A stretch of DNA of 5,549 nt from Chloroflexota bacterium (GCA_027457005.1 DAIDTV010000114.1:1-5549), one strand, 5' to 3'. Shown: positions 1 to 5,175, counted from the stretch's first letter. Notes: generated by a model not told the origin, from the sequence alone. Program-made: numbers and translations.

Positions 1-697
1 CGTCGGCCACGATCACGTTGAGCTCGAGATCCTCGAAGCGTGGTCCGGCCGCCTCGCGCAGGATCGCCACCTTGCGGCCCGTGGCGGTCTCGGTCGCCTG
101 CCGCACCTGCGGGCGGCCGCGCGCGTCGAACTGCGGGAGCATCGCGACGATGTCCGCCTCCCGCGCCGCCAGCCGCAGCATGCGCGGCCCACCGCCGCCG
201 ACCAGCAATGGTGGGCGCGGGCGCTGGGCCGGCGGTGGCGCGACGTGTGCGCCGGCCATGCGGTAGTGCGGGCCGTCGTGGTCGACCGTCTCTCCCGACA
301 TCAGCCGCTTCACCAGCGGAATGGCCTCCTCCAGGCGGTCGATCCGGCGAGGAGCGGGGTCGTAGGGCTGCCCGAGGTGCGCGTAGTCGGCGGTGTTCCA
401 GCCCGCTCCCAGTCCCAGCTCGAAGCGGCCGCCGGACAGGAAATCGACGGTCGCCGCCTCCCGGGCGAGCACCAGCGGATGGCGGTAGTCGTTGGCGAAC
501 ACGAAGCTTCCGACCCGGAGCTGCGTGGTGGCCATGGCCGCGGCGGTGAGCGCGGCGATCGGGGAGAGCTGCCGTCCCAGGTGGTCGGGGATGAGCAGGA
601 CCGAGTATCCCAGGCGCTCGGCCCGCCGGGCCTGCGCGGTCCAGCCATCCGGCGTGGTGGCCCAGGAGGCCGTCACGGCGAAGCGGAACGGATGCAT
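1..697 (-). CDS. LLM-class (probably F420-dependent) oxidoreductase, 3' end cut by window edge
   Basis: This gene encodes a luciferase-like monooxygenase-fold (TIM-barrel) oxidoreductase, likely cytosolic and using reduced F420 or FMN; the substrate cannot be told. The 232 visible residues start MHPFRFAVTASW. They carry the family landmarks in order: LGYSVLLIPDHL (29-40), RVGSFVFANDYRHP (61-74) and the block LSGGRFELGLGAGW (87-100), followed by RIDRLEEAIPLVK (118-130) and the phosphate-binding-like PPLLVGGGGPRML (162-174). The pattern resembles the MSMEG_2516-type F420 subfamily (TIGR03621, from memory), which is about 290-300 residues long, so roughly 60 residues lie beyond the edge. The ATG at 697 was chosen because a TACCGT box lies 7 bases before it with no Shine-Dalgarno, which suggests leaderless transcription. 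A GTG at 706 is in frame but would overlap that box. The gene is divergent from the small zinc-binding gene. The fold is sure; the cofactor is likely. Confidence 0.92.
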   Translation of the reverse strand, partial: MHPFRFAVTASWATTPDGWTAQARRAERLGYSVLLIPDHLGRQLSPIAALTAAAMATTQLRVGSFVFANDYRHPLVLAREAATVDFLSGGRFELGLGAGWNTADYAHLGQPYDPAPRRIDRLEEAIPLVKRLMSGETVDHDGPHYRMAGAHVAPPPAQRPRPPLLVGGGGPRMLRLAAREADIVAMLPQFDARGRPQVRQATETATGRKVAILREAAGPRFEDLELNVIVAD

Positions 698-704
698 GGC
701 GGAC

Positions 705-710
705 ACGGTA
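705..710 (-). promoter_or_regulatory. -10 box (TACCGT) for leaderless LLM oxidoreductase gene
   Basis: Read on the minus strand, TACCGT is followed by seven bases (GTCCGCC) and then the ATG at 697. This spacing puts the expected transcription start at or next to the start codon. I see no clear -35 element and no Shine-Dalgarno. The VOC and DinB-like genes have the same geometry. The promoter is inferred from pattern only. Confidence 0.55.
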
Positions 711-818
711 CCTGAGACCGTCCGCATGCGCCGCGCTGGCGGAGTCACCGGCCGTGCGCTACAACGTGGGCGTGCGGTGGCCGCCCGGCGTACCGCCGGA
801 TGCGCGAGGGTCGACGAC

Positions 819-1142
819 GTGGCGCGATGGGGTGGACCCGACCGGTGTGTCTTCTGCGGGCTCCCGATCGGTCCCGACGAACCGGCGGTGGGGCACGGCG
901 AGTCGGCCGCCCACGCCGCCTGTGCCGACGCGGGCCTGGGTGACGAGCGCCTGTGGGACGGCATCGCAGGCGCCGTCGGGAGCGATGGTCCGGTGCCCGG
1001 CGGTGAGGGGCCCGTGCCGGCCGACGACGGCCCCGGATCCCCGGCGGGCCGGGCGTCCCCCTCGGCGGGCCGGTCCGGCTGCGCGCTGGTCGGAGTGCTG
1101 CTGCTGGCCGCAACTTTCGCGGCATGGCGAGTCCGGCACTGA
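819..1142 (+). CDS. Small zinc-binding, tail-anchored membrane protein of unknown function
   Basis: I do not recognise a named family. With the GTG start at 819 the protein is 107 residues. The N-terminus has a treble-clef or zinc-ribbon-like pair, C10-x2-C13 (RCVFCGLPI) and H32-x2-C35 (AHAACADA), which could hold one zinc ion. Residues 54-85 are a Gly/Pro/Asp/Ser-rich linker. Residues 87-103 (GCALVGVLLLAATFAAW) form one hydrophobic segment ending in a short basic tail, RVRH, so the zinc domain would sit in the cytosol on a C-terminal membrane anchor. The start is uncertain. GTG 819 has a weak AGGG-containing purine stretch about 8 bases upstream and gives a compact product. GTG 777, ATG 726 and ATG 696 are also in frame, but they add a low-complexity Arg/Ala-rich extension, and the 696 start would overlap the divergent gene's start codon. 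The methyltransferase gene follows after 81 bases and may be cotranscribed. Confidence 0.62.
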   Translation: MARWGGPDRCVFCGLPIGPDEPAVGHGESAAHAACADAGLGDERLWDGIAGAVGSDGPVPGGEGPVPADDGPGSPAGRASPSAGRSGCALVGVLLLAATFAAWRVRH

Positions 1143-1223
1143 CCGCGCGGCCGTGCTCGCGTCGGTGAGCGGGGCTCGGCGGTCGCCGGCGCGTGGCGAC
1201 CTTGCCCCTGGGCGCCGGCGGCG

Positions 1224-1874
1224 ATGATCTACACCCTGCTGACCATCGCCGCGCTCCTGCTCTCGTCGGGCGACCCCGCCTGGGCCGGGGGCTGGCTGTA
1301 CGTCGGCACGCTGCTCGCCGGGCAACTGGCCACCGCGTGGACCCTGGCCCTGGGGGATGCGGCCCTGCTGCGCGAGCGGTCGGCCGCGGCGTCCGGACAG
1401 GGGACCGTGGCGTGGGACCGCCGGCTGGCACCGCTGACGGCGCTCGGACCGCTTGCCGGCGGGCTCGTGGCGGGCCTGGCGGTGCGGTTCGGCTGGGAAC
1501 CCCGTTTCGCGCCCGCGGCGGAGGCGGCGGGCATCGCCCTCTACGCGGCGGGGCTCCTCCTGGGCCTGTGGGCGATGACGTCCAACCCGTTCTTCACGCC
1601 CGTGGTGCGGATCCGGCCCGAGCATGGCCACACCGTCGTCACCGGCGGCCCGTACCGCTTCGTCCGGCATCCGGGCACGGCAGGGGCACTGGTCGCCGAC
1701 CTCGCAGGGCCGCTCATCCTGGGATCGCCATGGGCGATCGTGCCGGCGGCCGTCGCGGCGGGGCTCATCCTCCTGCGGATGCTGCTCGAGGATCGCGCCC
1801 TGCGTGCGGACCTGCCGGGCTACGCGGACTACGCCGGTCGCGTGCGGCGGCGCCTCGTGCCGGGCGTGTGGTAG
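1224..1874 (+). CDS. Isoprenylcysteine carboxyl methyltransferase (ICMT/PEMT-like) family integral membrane protein
   Basis: The product is a 216-residue polytopic membrane protein of the ICMT/phospholipid methyltransferase superfamily, which transfers methyl groups from S-adenosylmethionine to lipid-like acceptors at the membrane. The true substrate of bacterial members is generally unknown. Hydrophobic segments lie near residues 1-16, 24-43, 68-89, 98-118 and 150-185 (the last probably a helical hairpin). The diagnostic C-terminal half is present: TVVTGGPYRFVRHPG (137-151) with the conserved Arg-His-Pro, then LEDRALRADLPGYADYAGRV (188-207) and the ending RLVPGVW. Length matches bacterial homologues, so the gene looks intact. 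ATG 1224 is the only usable start: the frame is open back to the upstream gene's TGA (1140-1142) but has no ATG, GTG or TTG between. I see no Shine-Dalgarno or TANNNT box directly upstream, so expression may depend on the preceding gene. The family call is secure; the role is not. Confidence 0.9.
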   Translation: MIYTLLTIAALLLSSGDPAWAGGWLYVGTLLAGQLATAWTLALGDAALLRERSAAASGQGTVAWDRRLAPLTALGPLAGGLVAGLAVRFGWEPRFAPAAEAAGIALYAAGLLLGLWAMTSNPFFTPVVRIRPEHGHTVVTGGPYRFVRHPGTAGALVADLAGPLILGSPWAIVPAAVAAGLILLRMLLEDRALRADLPGYADYAGRVRRRLVPGVW

Positions 1875-1893
1875 CGCCAGCCCTCCGGTGTGC

Positions 1894-1913
1894 AGCCGGG
1901 CCGTGGCCCGGCT
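1894..1913. repeat. Perfect 9-bp inverted repeat next to the VOC-gene promoter
   Basis: AGCCGGGCC and GGCCCGGCT are exact reverse complements separated by GT. The repeat lies in the 52-base gap between the methyltransferase stop and the VOC start. Its last T is also the first base of the VOC -10 box. It could be an operator covering the region just upstream of the -10, a factor-independent terminator for the methyltransferase gene (though no T-run follows), or both. The sequence is certain; the role is inferred. Confidence 0.6.
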
Positions 1914-1918
1914 AGGCT
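1913..1918 (+). promoter_or_regulatory. -10 box (TAGGCT) for leaderless VOC-family gene
   Basis: TAGGCT lies eight bases before the ATG at 1927, with no Shine-Dalgarno in between. This is the spacing expected if transcription starts at or next to the start codon. No convincing -35 hexamer is visible. The box overlaps the right end of the 1894-1913 palindrome by one base. Confidence 0.55.
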
Positions 1919-1926
1919 ACCGCGCG

Positions 1927-2694
1927 ATGCTGCTCGGGATCGACCACCTCGTGATCGCCGTCGCCGACCCGGACGACGCGGCGGCGCGGCTGGAGGAGAC
2001 ACTGGGCCTCGCGGCGACCGGGGGCGGCCGGCATGACGCGCTCGGGACATTCAACCGGCTGGTCTGGCTCGGCGACAGCTACCTCGAGCTCCTCGGGATC
2101 TTCGACCGCGACCTGGCGAGTCGTTCCTGGATCGGCGCGCCGGCGCTGGAGGCGCTCGATCGGGGTGGCGGGCTCGCCACGTGGGCGATCGCCACCGACG
2201 CGCTCTCCGTCGACCTGGCCGCGCGCCGTGCCGGCGGCTCGGAGCTCGGCGATCCGATCGACGGGGAACGGCGCCGCGCCGACGGGGCCCTCGTCCGGTG
2301 GCGCCTCGCCGCGCCGCGCCACATCGGGCCGGCCGACCCGCCGTTCCTCATCGAACACGACGACACGGCGGCCGAGTGGACGCCCGTCGACCGCGCCGCC
2401 CGCCGGGCCCTGGCGCATCCGCTGGGCGGGCCGGCCCGCCTCGCGGTGCTGGAGCTGCCCGTCGACGACGTCGGCCGCACGAGCCTGCGGTTCTCCCGCA
2501 CGGTCGGTCTGCGGTTCCGGCCGTCGCTGGCCGGCGCGGGTGCCCGGGACGCCGACGTGGGTGGCCAGGCGGTCCGTCTGCGCCCGCGGCGCGGAGGAGC
2601 TGGAGCGGCCGTCGTCCACCTGGTCGCACCCGTGCCCGAGGAACGTGACGCGGAGCTTCTGGGCTGCGGCTGGGTCGTGCGTCCGTCCCGCTGA
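1927..2694 (+). CDS. VOC superfamily / glyoxalase-like domain protein (Glyoxalase_3 type)
   Basis: The product is a 255-residue cytosolic protein with paired beta-alpha-beta-beta-beta modules of the vicinal oxygen chelate fold. Members bind a metal ion and act as glyoxalases, dioxygenases, isomerases or resistance proteins; the reaction here cannot be assigned. The N-terminal module starts MLLGIDHLVIAVADPDDAAA, with likely metal ligand H7. It continues through GGGRHDALGTFNRLVWLGDS (32-51) to SYLELLGIFD (51-60), whose E54 is the second likely ligand. RWRLAAP (124-130) and PPFLIEHDD (138-146) fit the Glyoxalase_3 (PF13468) pattern, from memory. A weaker second module follows, from RLAVLELPVDDVGRTSLRF (171-189) to AVVHLVAPVP (228-237). 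ATG 1927 was chosen because the protein's first conserved strand begins there and the TAGGCT box sits eight bases upstream. The longer open frame upstream of it has no family similarity. The gene is monocistronic in appearance. Confidence 0.87.
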   Translation: MLLGIDHLVIAVADPDDAAARLEETLGLAATGGGRHDALGTFNRLVWLGDSYLELLGIFDRDLASRSWIGAPALEALDRGGGLATWAIATDALSVDLAARRAGGSELGDPIDGERRRADGALVRWRLAAPRHIGPADPPFLIEHDDTAAEWTPVDRAARRALAHPLGGPARLAVLELPVDDVGRTSLRFSRTVGLRFRPSLAGAGARDADVGGQAVRLRPRRGGAGAAVVHLVAPVPEERDAELLGCGWVVRPSR

Positions 2695-2705
2695 CGCCGG
2701 GTCAC

Positions 2706-2722
2706 CCCGCCGAGGGGGCGGG
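2706..2722 (+). terminator. GC-rich hairpin after the VOC gene
   Basis: CCCGCC and GGCGGG form a 6-bp stem with the loop GAGGG, starting 12 bases after the VOC stop codon. No T-run follows, so it is only a weak terminator candidate. It also lies within the last codons of the possible minus-strand remnant, which may explain the repetition instead. Confidence 0.3.
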
Positions 2723-2938
2723 CGAGGGGGACGACATGGCGGTGGCCACGTTCGCCGCCAGGGACTGGTCGGCGGTTTCGACGCCGAACAGGCTGTCCCC
2801 CCAGACGAACGCGTACTCGGTCGGGCCGCTGTCTCCGTGGACGCCGGGAACCTTGCGGAAAACGCCGGGACCGGTTCCGTTCGCCCGGCCGAGCGCCCGA
2901 GCGGCTGGGCTGCCACGAACGGCCGCACACGATGCGCC

Positions 2939-2944
2939 TACCAT
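2939..2944 (+). promoter_or_regulatory. -10 box (TACCAT) for leaderless DinB-like gene
   Basis: TACCAT is followed by exactly seven bases (GGCCCGC) and the ATG at 2952. It thus has the same TANNNT-N7-ATG geometry as the minus-strand oxidoreductase at 697. There is no Shine-Dalgarno. This decides the start: the in-frame ATG at 2943 overlaps the box itself and would be upstream of the predicted transcript. Confidence 0.55.
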
Positions 2945-2951
2945 GGCCCGC

Positions 2952-3452
2952 ATGGAAACGCCGCAGCGCCTTCGCGCCGAACAGTACGCCGTCGCGTTCG
3001 AGGTGGCCCAGCTGGCGTTCATCAGGCTCGTCGAGTCCCTGAGCGACGAGCAGTGGCGGCGCACCGGCCGCAACTACCCGCAACGCCTCAATGAGGAGGA
3101 CGAACAGCGCACCGTCGGCGTCATCGCCCACCACGTGGCGATCAACACGCCGTGGATCATGGAGCGCATCGAGCGCATGCTGGAGGGCCGCCCACTGCCG
3201 CCCGTCGACATCCGGGAGATCAACGCGCGGCAGGCGGCGGAGCACGCCGCGGTCTCTAAGGAGGAGGTCCTGCGGCTGCTGCGCGAACAGCAGCCGGCAA
3301 TCGCGGCCAGGGTCCGGGCGATCCCCGACGATCAGCTCGACCAGTCGCGTGACACGCCGGCCGGGCCGATGTCGGTGGCGCAGCGCCTCGAGCGCGTCCT
3401 GATCGGCCACATCGCGGTGCACCAGGGCTCGATCGAGGCGGCGATCGCCTGA
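2952..3452 (+). CDS. DinB/YfiT-like four-helix-bundle metal-binding protein
   Basis: The product is a 166-residue cytosolic, almost all-alpha protein of the DinB/YfiT-like superfamily (DinB_2 or mycothiol-maleylpyruvate-isomerase-N type). These are metal-binding bundles, and several members are thiol transferases for bacillithiol or mycothiol; many have no known substrate. The first helix is METPQRLRAEQYAVAFEVAQ (1-20), leading into a loop with DEQWRRTGRNYP (32-43). The metal triad is visible: H60 or H61 in VGVIAHHVAINTPW (56-68), then H153 and H157 in LIGHIAVHQGSIEAAI (150-165), the classic HxxxH at the end of the last helix. Charged helices fill residues 86-122. Length is normal for the family and the gene looks intact. 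The start at 2952 rests on the TACCAT box; ATG 2943 would add only Met-Ala-Arg. It converges on the second luciferase-like gene with 67 bases between stops. Fold likely, enzymatic role unknown. Confidence 0.85.
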   Translation: METPQRLRAEQYAVAFEVAQLAFIRLVESLSDEQWRRTGRNYPQRLNEEDEQRTVGVIAHHVAINTPWIMERIERMLEGRPLPPVDIREINARQAAEHAAVSKEEVLRLLREQQPAIAARVRAIPDDQLDQSRDTPAGPMSVAQRLERVLIGHIAVHQGSIEAAIA

Positions 3453-3472
3453 AGCCCGCGCCGGGATGCGCG

Positions 3473-3497
3473 GGGCGGATCCGCCCGCCGCGGGCGG
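3473..3497. terminator. Overlapping GC-rich hairpins between convergent genes
   Basis: Two exact inverted repeats overlap here. GGGCGGATCCGCCC (3473-3486) is a perfect palindrome. Bases 3481-3497 form a 7-bp stem, CCGCCCG/CGGGCGG, with the loop CCG. They share the strand 3481-3486, so only one can form at a time. The position between the stops of the DinB-like gene (3452) and the minus-strand oxidoreductase (3520) fits a bidirectional terminator, but neither side has a T-run. Confidence 0.45.
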
Positions 3498-3519
3498 CCG
3501 TGTCAGCTCGCGGGGCTGG

Positions 3520-4422
3520 TCAGGCGGCGGCGTCGCGGACCGGGCGGGCGACCTCGGCGGCCATGCGCCGGAGCCCGTCCGTGCCGAGGCGCCCCGGCAC
3601 CCCGATGATCAGGTGGGCCGCCCCCGCCCGCAGGAACTGGAGGGCCGTCTCGCGCGCCTCGCGCCGCTCGTGGAGCGATCCCCCCGCGTTCAGCTGCCCG
3701 GCGAAGGTGAAGTCGTCGGGATCGCGTCCGACCGCGTCCAGCGCGCGTCGGATCTCGTCACGTTTCTGCGCGAAGTAGGCGACGTCGCCGGGGCGGTTGC
3801 CCGGCATCACCCAGCCCTCGGCAAGGCGAGCCGCGAGCGCGATGCCACGGCGCTTCTGGCCGCCCAGCCAGATCGCCGGGCCCTCCGGCCGCACCGGCGG
3901 CGGCTCGTTCGTGGCGCCCTTCAGAGGGTAGAACGGGTCGTCCAGGGTCACGCCCGGTGGCCGCCGGGCTGCCTCGGAGAACAGCGCGGACACCACGCCC
4001 ACCGCGCTCTCGAACCGGTCGAACCGCTCGCGCAGCGGAGGGAGCGGGATCCCGAACTGCTCGTGCTCGCCCGCGTGCCAGCCGGCCCCGAGGCCGAGGA
4101 TGAAGCGACCACCGGTGACGTGGTCGAGCACGGTGGCCGACTTCGCCACCACGGCCGGGTGACGGAACGTGTTCGAGGCCACGGCGACGCCCACCCACAT
4201 GCCCGGAACACGAGCTGCAAGCGCGGCGAGCAGGGTGAACGACTCGTAATTCGCCACGCCTTGCTCGCGGTTGGCATCGCTGAGATGGGCGCTCGTCCAC
4301 CCGGCATCGAACAGCCGGAGCTCGCCCGCCAGCGTCCAGGTGGCCACCATCTCCGGCCAGTCGACACCAACCCCGTCGGTGGCCGAGATCCGAAAGCCAA
4401 GGAGTCCGGGACGCGATCGCAC
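3520..4422 (-). CDS. LLM-class (probably F420-dependent) oxidoreductase, complete
   Basis: The gene encodes a complete 300-residue luciferase-like TIM-barrel oxidoreductase, likely cytosolic and using F420H2 or FMNH2; substrate unknown. Landmarks are VGVDWPEMVATW (18-29), VGVAVASNTFRHPAVVAKSA (77-96), the hallmark VTGGRFILGLGAGWHAGEHE (102-121), then FGIPLPPLRERFDRFESAV (123-141) and PAIWLGGQKRRGIALAARLA (182-201) with EGWVMPG (202-208). The pattern resembles the Rv1855c-like group (TIGR03560, from memory) more than the other copy at 1-697, so the two are distant paralogues rather than a tandem duplication. The usual Asp-His after strand 2 (IPDHL in the other copy) reads TSAHLSDANRE here, a local divergence near the active-site mouth. 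The start is GTG 4422: GGAGG sits four bases upstream, and no other start codon lies close by in frame. The gene converges on the DinB-like gene. Confidence 0.92.
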   Translation of the reverse strand: MRSRPGLLGFRISATDGVGVDWPEMVATWTLAGELRLFDAGWTSAHLSDANREQGVANYESFTLLAALAARVPGMWVGVAVASNTFRHPAVVAKSATVLDHVTGGRFILGLGAGWHAGEHEQFGIPLPPLRERFDRFESAVGVVSALFSEAARRPPGVTLDDPFYPLKGATNEPPPVRPEGPAIWLGGQKRRGIALAARLAEGWVMPGNRPGDVAYFAQKRDEIRRALDAVGRDPDDFTFAGQLNAGGSLHERREARETALQFLRAGAAHLIIGVPGRLGTDGLRRMAAEVARPVRDAAA

Positions 4423-4426
4423 AGTG

Positions 4427-4431
4427 CCTCC
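4427..4431 (-). promoter_or_regulatory. Ribosome binding site (GGAGG) of the second LLM oxidoreductase
   Basis: GGAGG on the minus strand lies four bases before the GTG at 4422. The spacing is short but it is the strongest Shine-Dalgarno match nearby. It supports the GTG start, in contrast to the leaderless first copy. Confidence 0.55.
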
Positions 4432-4561
4432 GGCAATGATGCAACTGGGGGTTCCGTTCGTCTGCTCCGCCGAGGTTCGCCGCTCGGCCGCCGGGCGTCA
4501 AGCTCGCGGGCGAAGACCTGCGGGTGAGCACCGTGGGCCCTTCCATCCGCCAGGCGAGAAG

Positions 4562-4591
4562 TTGCTTGCGTTATTGCGCAAGTAGTAAAGT
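4562..4591 (+). promoter_or_regulatory. Probable promoter with embedded operator-like inverted repeat, upstream of OsmC-family gene
   Basis: This is the only AT-rich island in the window. TTGCTT (4562-4567) and TAAAGT (4586-4591), spaced 18 bases, resemble a housekeeping sigma -35/-10 pair. Between and overlapping them is an exact inverted repeat, CTTGCG (4565-4570) and CGCAAG (4577-4582), with six bases between, centred in the promoter spacer where a repressor would block polymerase. Transcription would start near 4598 and leave a leader of about 95 bases before the OsmC start. That leader contains another 7-bp inverted repeat (4637-4652, centre AG). The rest of the 4423-4692 gap shows no gene I can support. 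Which regulator binds is unknown. Confidence 0.5.
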
Positions 4592-4678
4592 AACGGAAGA
4601 CAGCGGCGCCGACCTGGACAGGACGGCGGTCGGACGCGGCGCGAGCGCGCCGATCGATCGCCCCGAGGCGCCCCCAGC

Positions 4679-4684
4679 GAGAGG
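4679..4684 (+). promoter_or_regulatory. Ribosome binding site (GAGAGG) of the OsmC-family gene
   Basis: GAGAGG lies eight bases before the GTG at 4693, near-ideal spacing. The in-frame ATG at 4699 would be 14 bases away, so this site favours the GTG start. Confidence 0.55.
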
Positions 4685-4692
4685 TTCCCGAC

Positions 4693-5103
4693 GTGGAGAT
4701 GATCATCGACTTCCCGGGCGGCGCACGCGTGGACGCCCACTACGGCGACTTCGTCGTGCCGACGGATCAGCCTCCGGCCGGTGGCGGCGAAGGCTCCGCG
4801 CCGACGCCCTTCCTGACCTTCCTGTCCACTATCGGGACGTGCGCGGGGATCTACGTGCTGGGTTTCTGCCGCCAGCGCGGCATCCCGGCCGATGACATCC
4901 GCCTTGTCCAGCGGATGTGGGCCGACCCGCGCACCGGCCTCGTCACGCAGGTGCAGGTCACGATCGAACTGCCCGAGGACTTCCCGACGAAATACGTGGA
5001 TGCCGTCGTCCGCGCCGCGGACCAGTGCGCGGTGAAGAAGCACTTCGAGCACCCGCCGGTGATCCTGGTGGACAGCGTGATCGGCGCAGGGGCCCGCGCG
5101 TAG
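4693..5103 (+). CDS. OsmC/Ohr family protein (probable thiol-dependent peroxidase-like)
   Basis: The product is a 136-residue OsmC-family protein. Characterised OsmC and Ohr proteins are cytosolic dimers that reduce organic hydroperoxides with a reactive cysteine pair; many OsmC-like members remain uncharacterised. The sequence opens MEMIIDFPGGARVDAHYGDF and has VPTDQPPAGGGEGSAPTPF (22-40). Next comes the reactive-cysteine helix LSTIGTCAGIYVLGFCRQRG (44-63) with C50 (and an extra C59). It then has IRLVQRMWADPRTG (69-82), VTIELPEDFPTKYVDAVVRA (89-108) and the second conserved cysteine C112 in AADQCAVKKHFEHPP (108-122). C50 and C112 are placed as in the peroxidatic/resolving pair. Length is typical. 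The GTG start is supported by GAGAGG; ATG 4699 (two codons later) is the alternative. It stands alone behind a promoter with an operator-like repeat, which fits stress-controlled expression. Specific substrate not assignable. Confidence 0.92.
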   Translation: MEMIIDFPGGARVDAHYGDFVVPTDQPPAGGGEGSAPTPFLTFLSTIGTCAGIYVLGFCRQRGIPADDIRLVQRMWADPRTGLVTQVQVTIELPEDFPTKYVDAVVRAADQCAVKKHFEHPPVILVDSVIGAGARA

Positions 5104-5116
5104 CGGGGGCCGGCAG

Positions 5117-5137
5117 CCGGAGGGAGCGGACCTCCGG
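5117..5137 (+). terminator. Hairpin after the OsmC-family gene
   Basis: CCGGAGG (5117-5123) and CCTCCGG (5131-5137) form an exact 7-bp stem with a 7-base loop, starting 14 bases after the TAG stop. No T-run follows, as usual for hairpins in such GC-rich genomes. The position between two same-strand genes supports a terminator role moderately. Confidence 0.45.
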
Positions 5138-5175
5138 TCGTGCGCTCCGGCTCCGCGCCGCCTACCCGGGTCGGG

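Larger units (their letters stand above)
2702..2944 (-). pseudogene. Possible remnant of a minus-strand gene (C-terminal fragment of a hypothetical protein)
   Basis: The minus strand carries an 80-residue open frame (ATG 2944, TGA 2704-2702). Its second half reads like genuine protein: FRKVPGVHGDSGPTEYAFVW, then GDSLFGVETADQSLAANVAT, with nearly all codons ending in G or C. It has a beta-beta-alpha flavour: a YAFVWGDSLFGVET strand pair, then a DQSLAANVATAM helix. That resembles the C-terminal repeats of some hypothetical proteins in GC-rich environmental bacteria, but I cannot name a family. The first 23 or so residues are low-complexity (Ala/Gly/Arg). Extending the frame further upstream only runs antisense to the DinB-like gene. 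There is no Shine-Dalgarno or TANNNT box before the ATG. I therefore read it as the tail of a decayed or truncated gene; a functional small protein or chance is possible. It ends 7 bases from the VOC stop (convergent). Confidence 0.4.

Noticed and set aside
692..697. ATGCAT palindrome at the oxidoreductase start codon
   Set aside because: A six-base palindrome is common by chance and here simply reflects the codons Met-His.
492..818. N-terminal extension of the zinc-binding small protein (in-frame open to 492, ATGs at 696 and 726)
   Set aside because: The part before 697 is antisense to the oxidoreductase gene, and 696-818 encodes a low-complexity Arg/Ala/Gly run with no protein-like features. 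Such open frames are expected opposite GC-rich genes.
1143..1223. Read-through fusion of the zinc-binding protein with the methyltransferase across the TGA at 1140-1142, because both are in the same frame and the gap is open
   Set aside because: The 27 codons between have no conserved character, both proteins have natural ends (a basic tail after a membrane helix; a typical first membrane segment after ATG 1224), and nothing suggests recoding of TGA.
1912..2928. Long minus-strand open frames opposite the VOC and DinB-like genes (1912-2928 and 2079-3422)
   Set aside because: Their translations are Arg/Pro/Gly-rich with no domain motifs. They are the usual shadows of high-GC genes on the other strand.
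3466..4527. Plus-strand open frame of 353 codons opposite the second LLM oxidoreductase
   Set aside because: The minus strand encodes a textbook luciferase-like protein here, while the plus translation is low-complexity and motif-free.
4438..4585. Possible small plus-strand protein starting at ATG 4438 in the gap before the OsmC gene
   Set aside because: There is no Shine-Dalgarno or TANNNT box, the composition is Arg/Gly-rich, and the reading runs into the AT-rich promoter island. Nothing supports coding.
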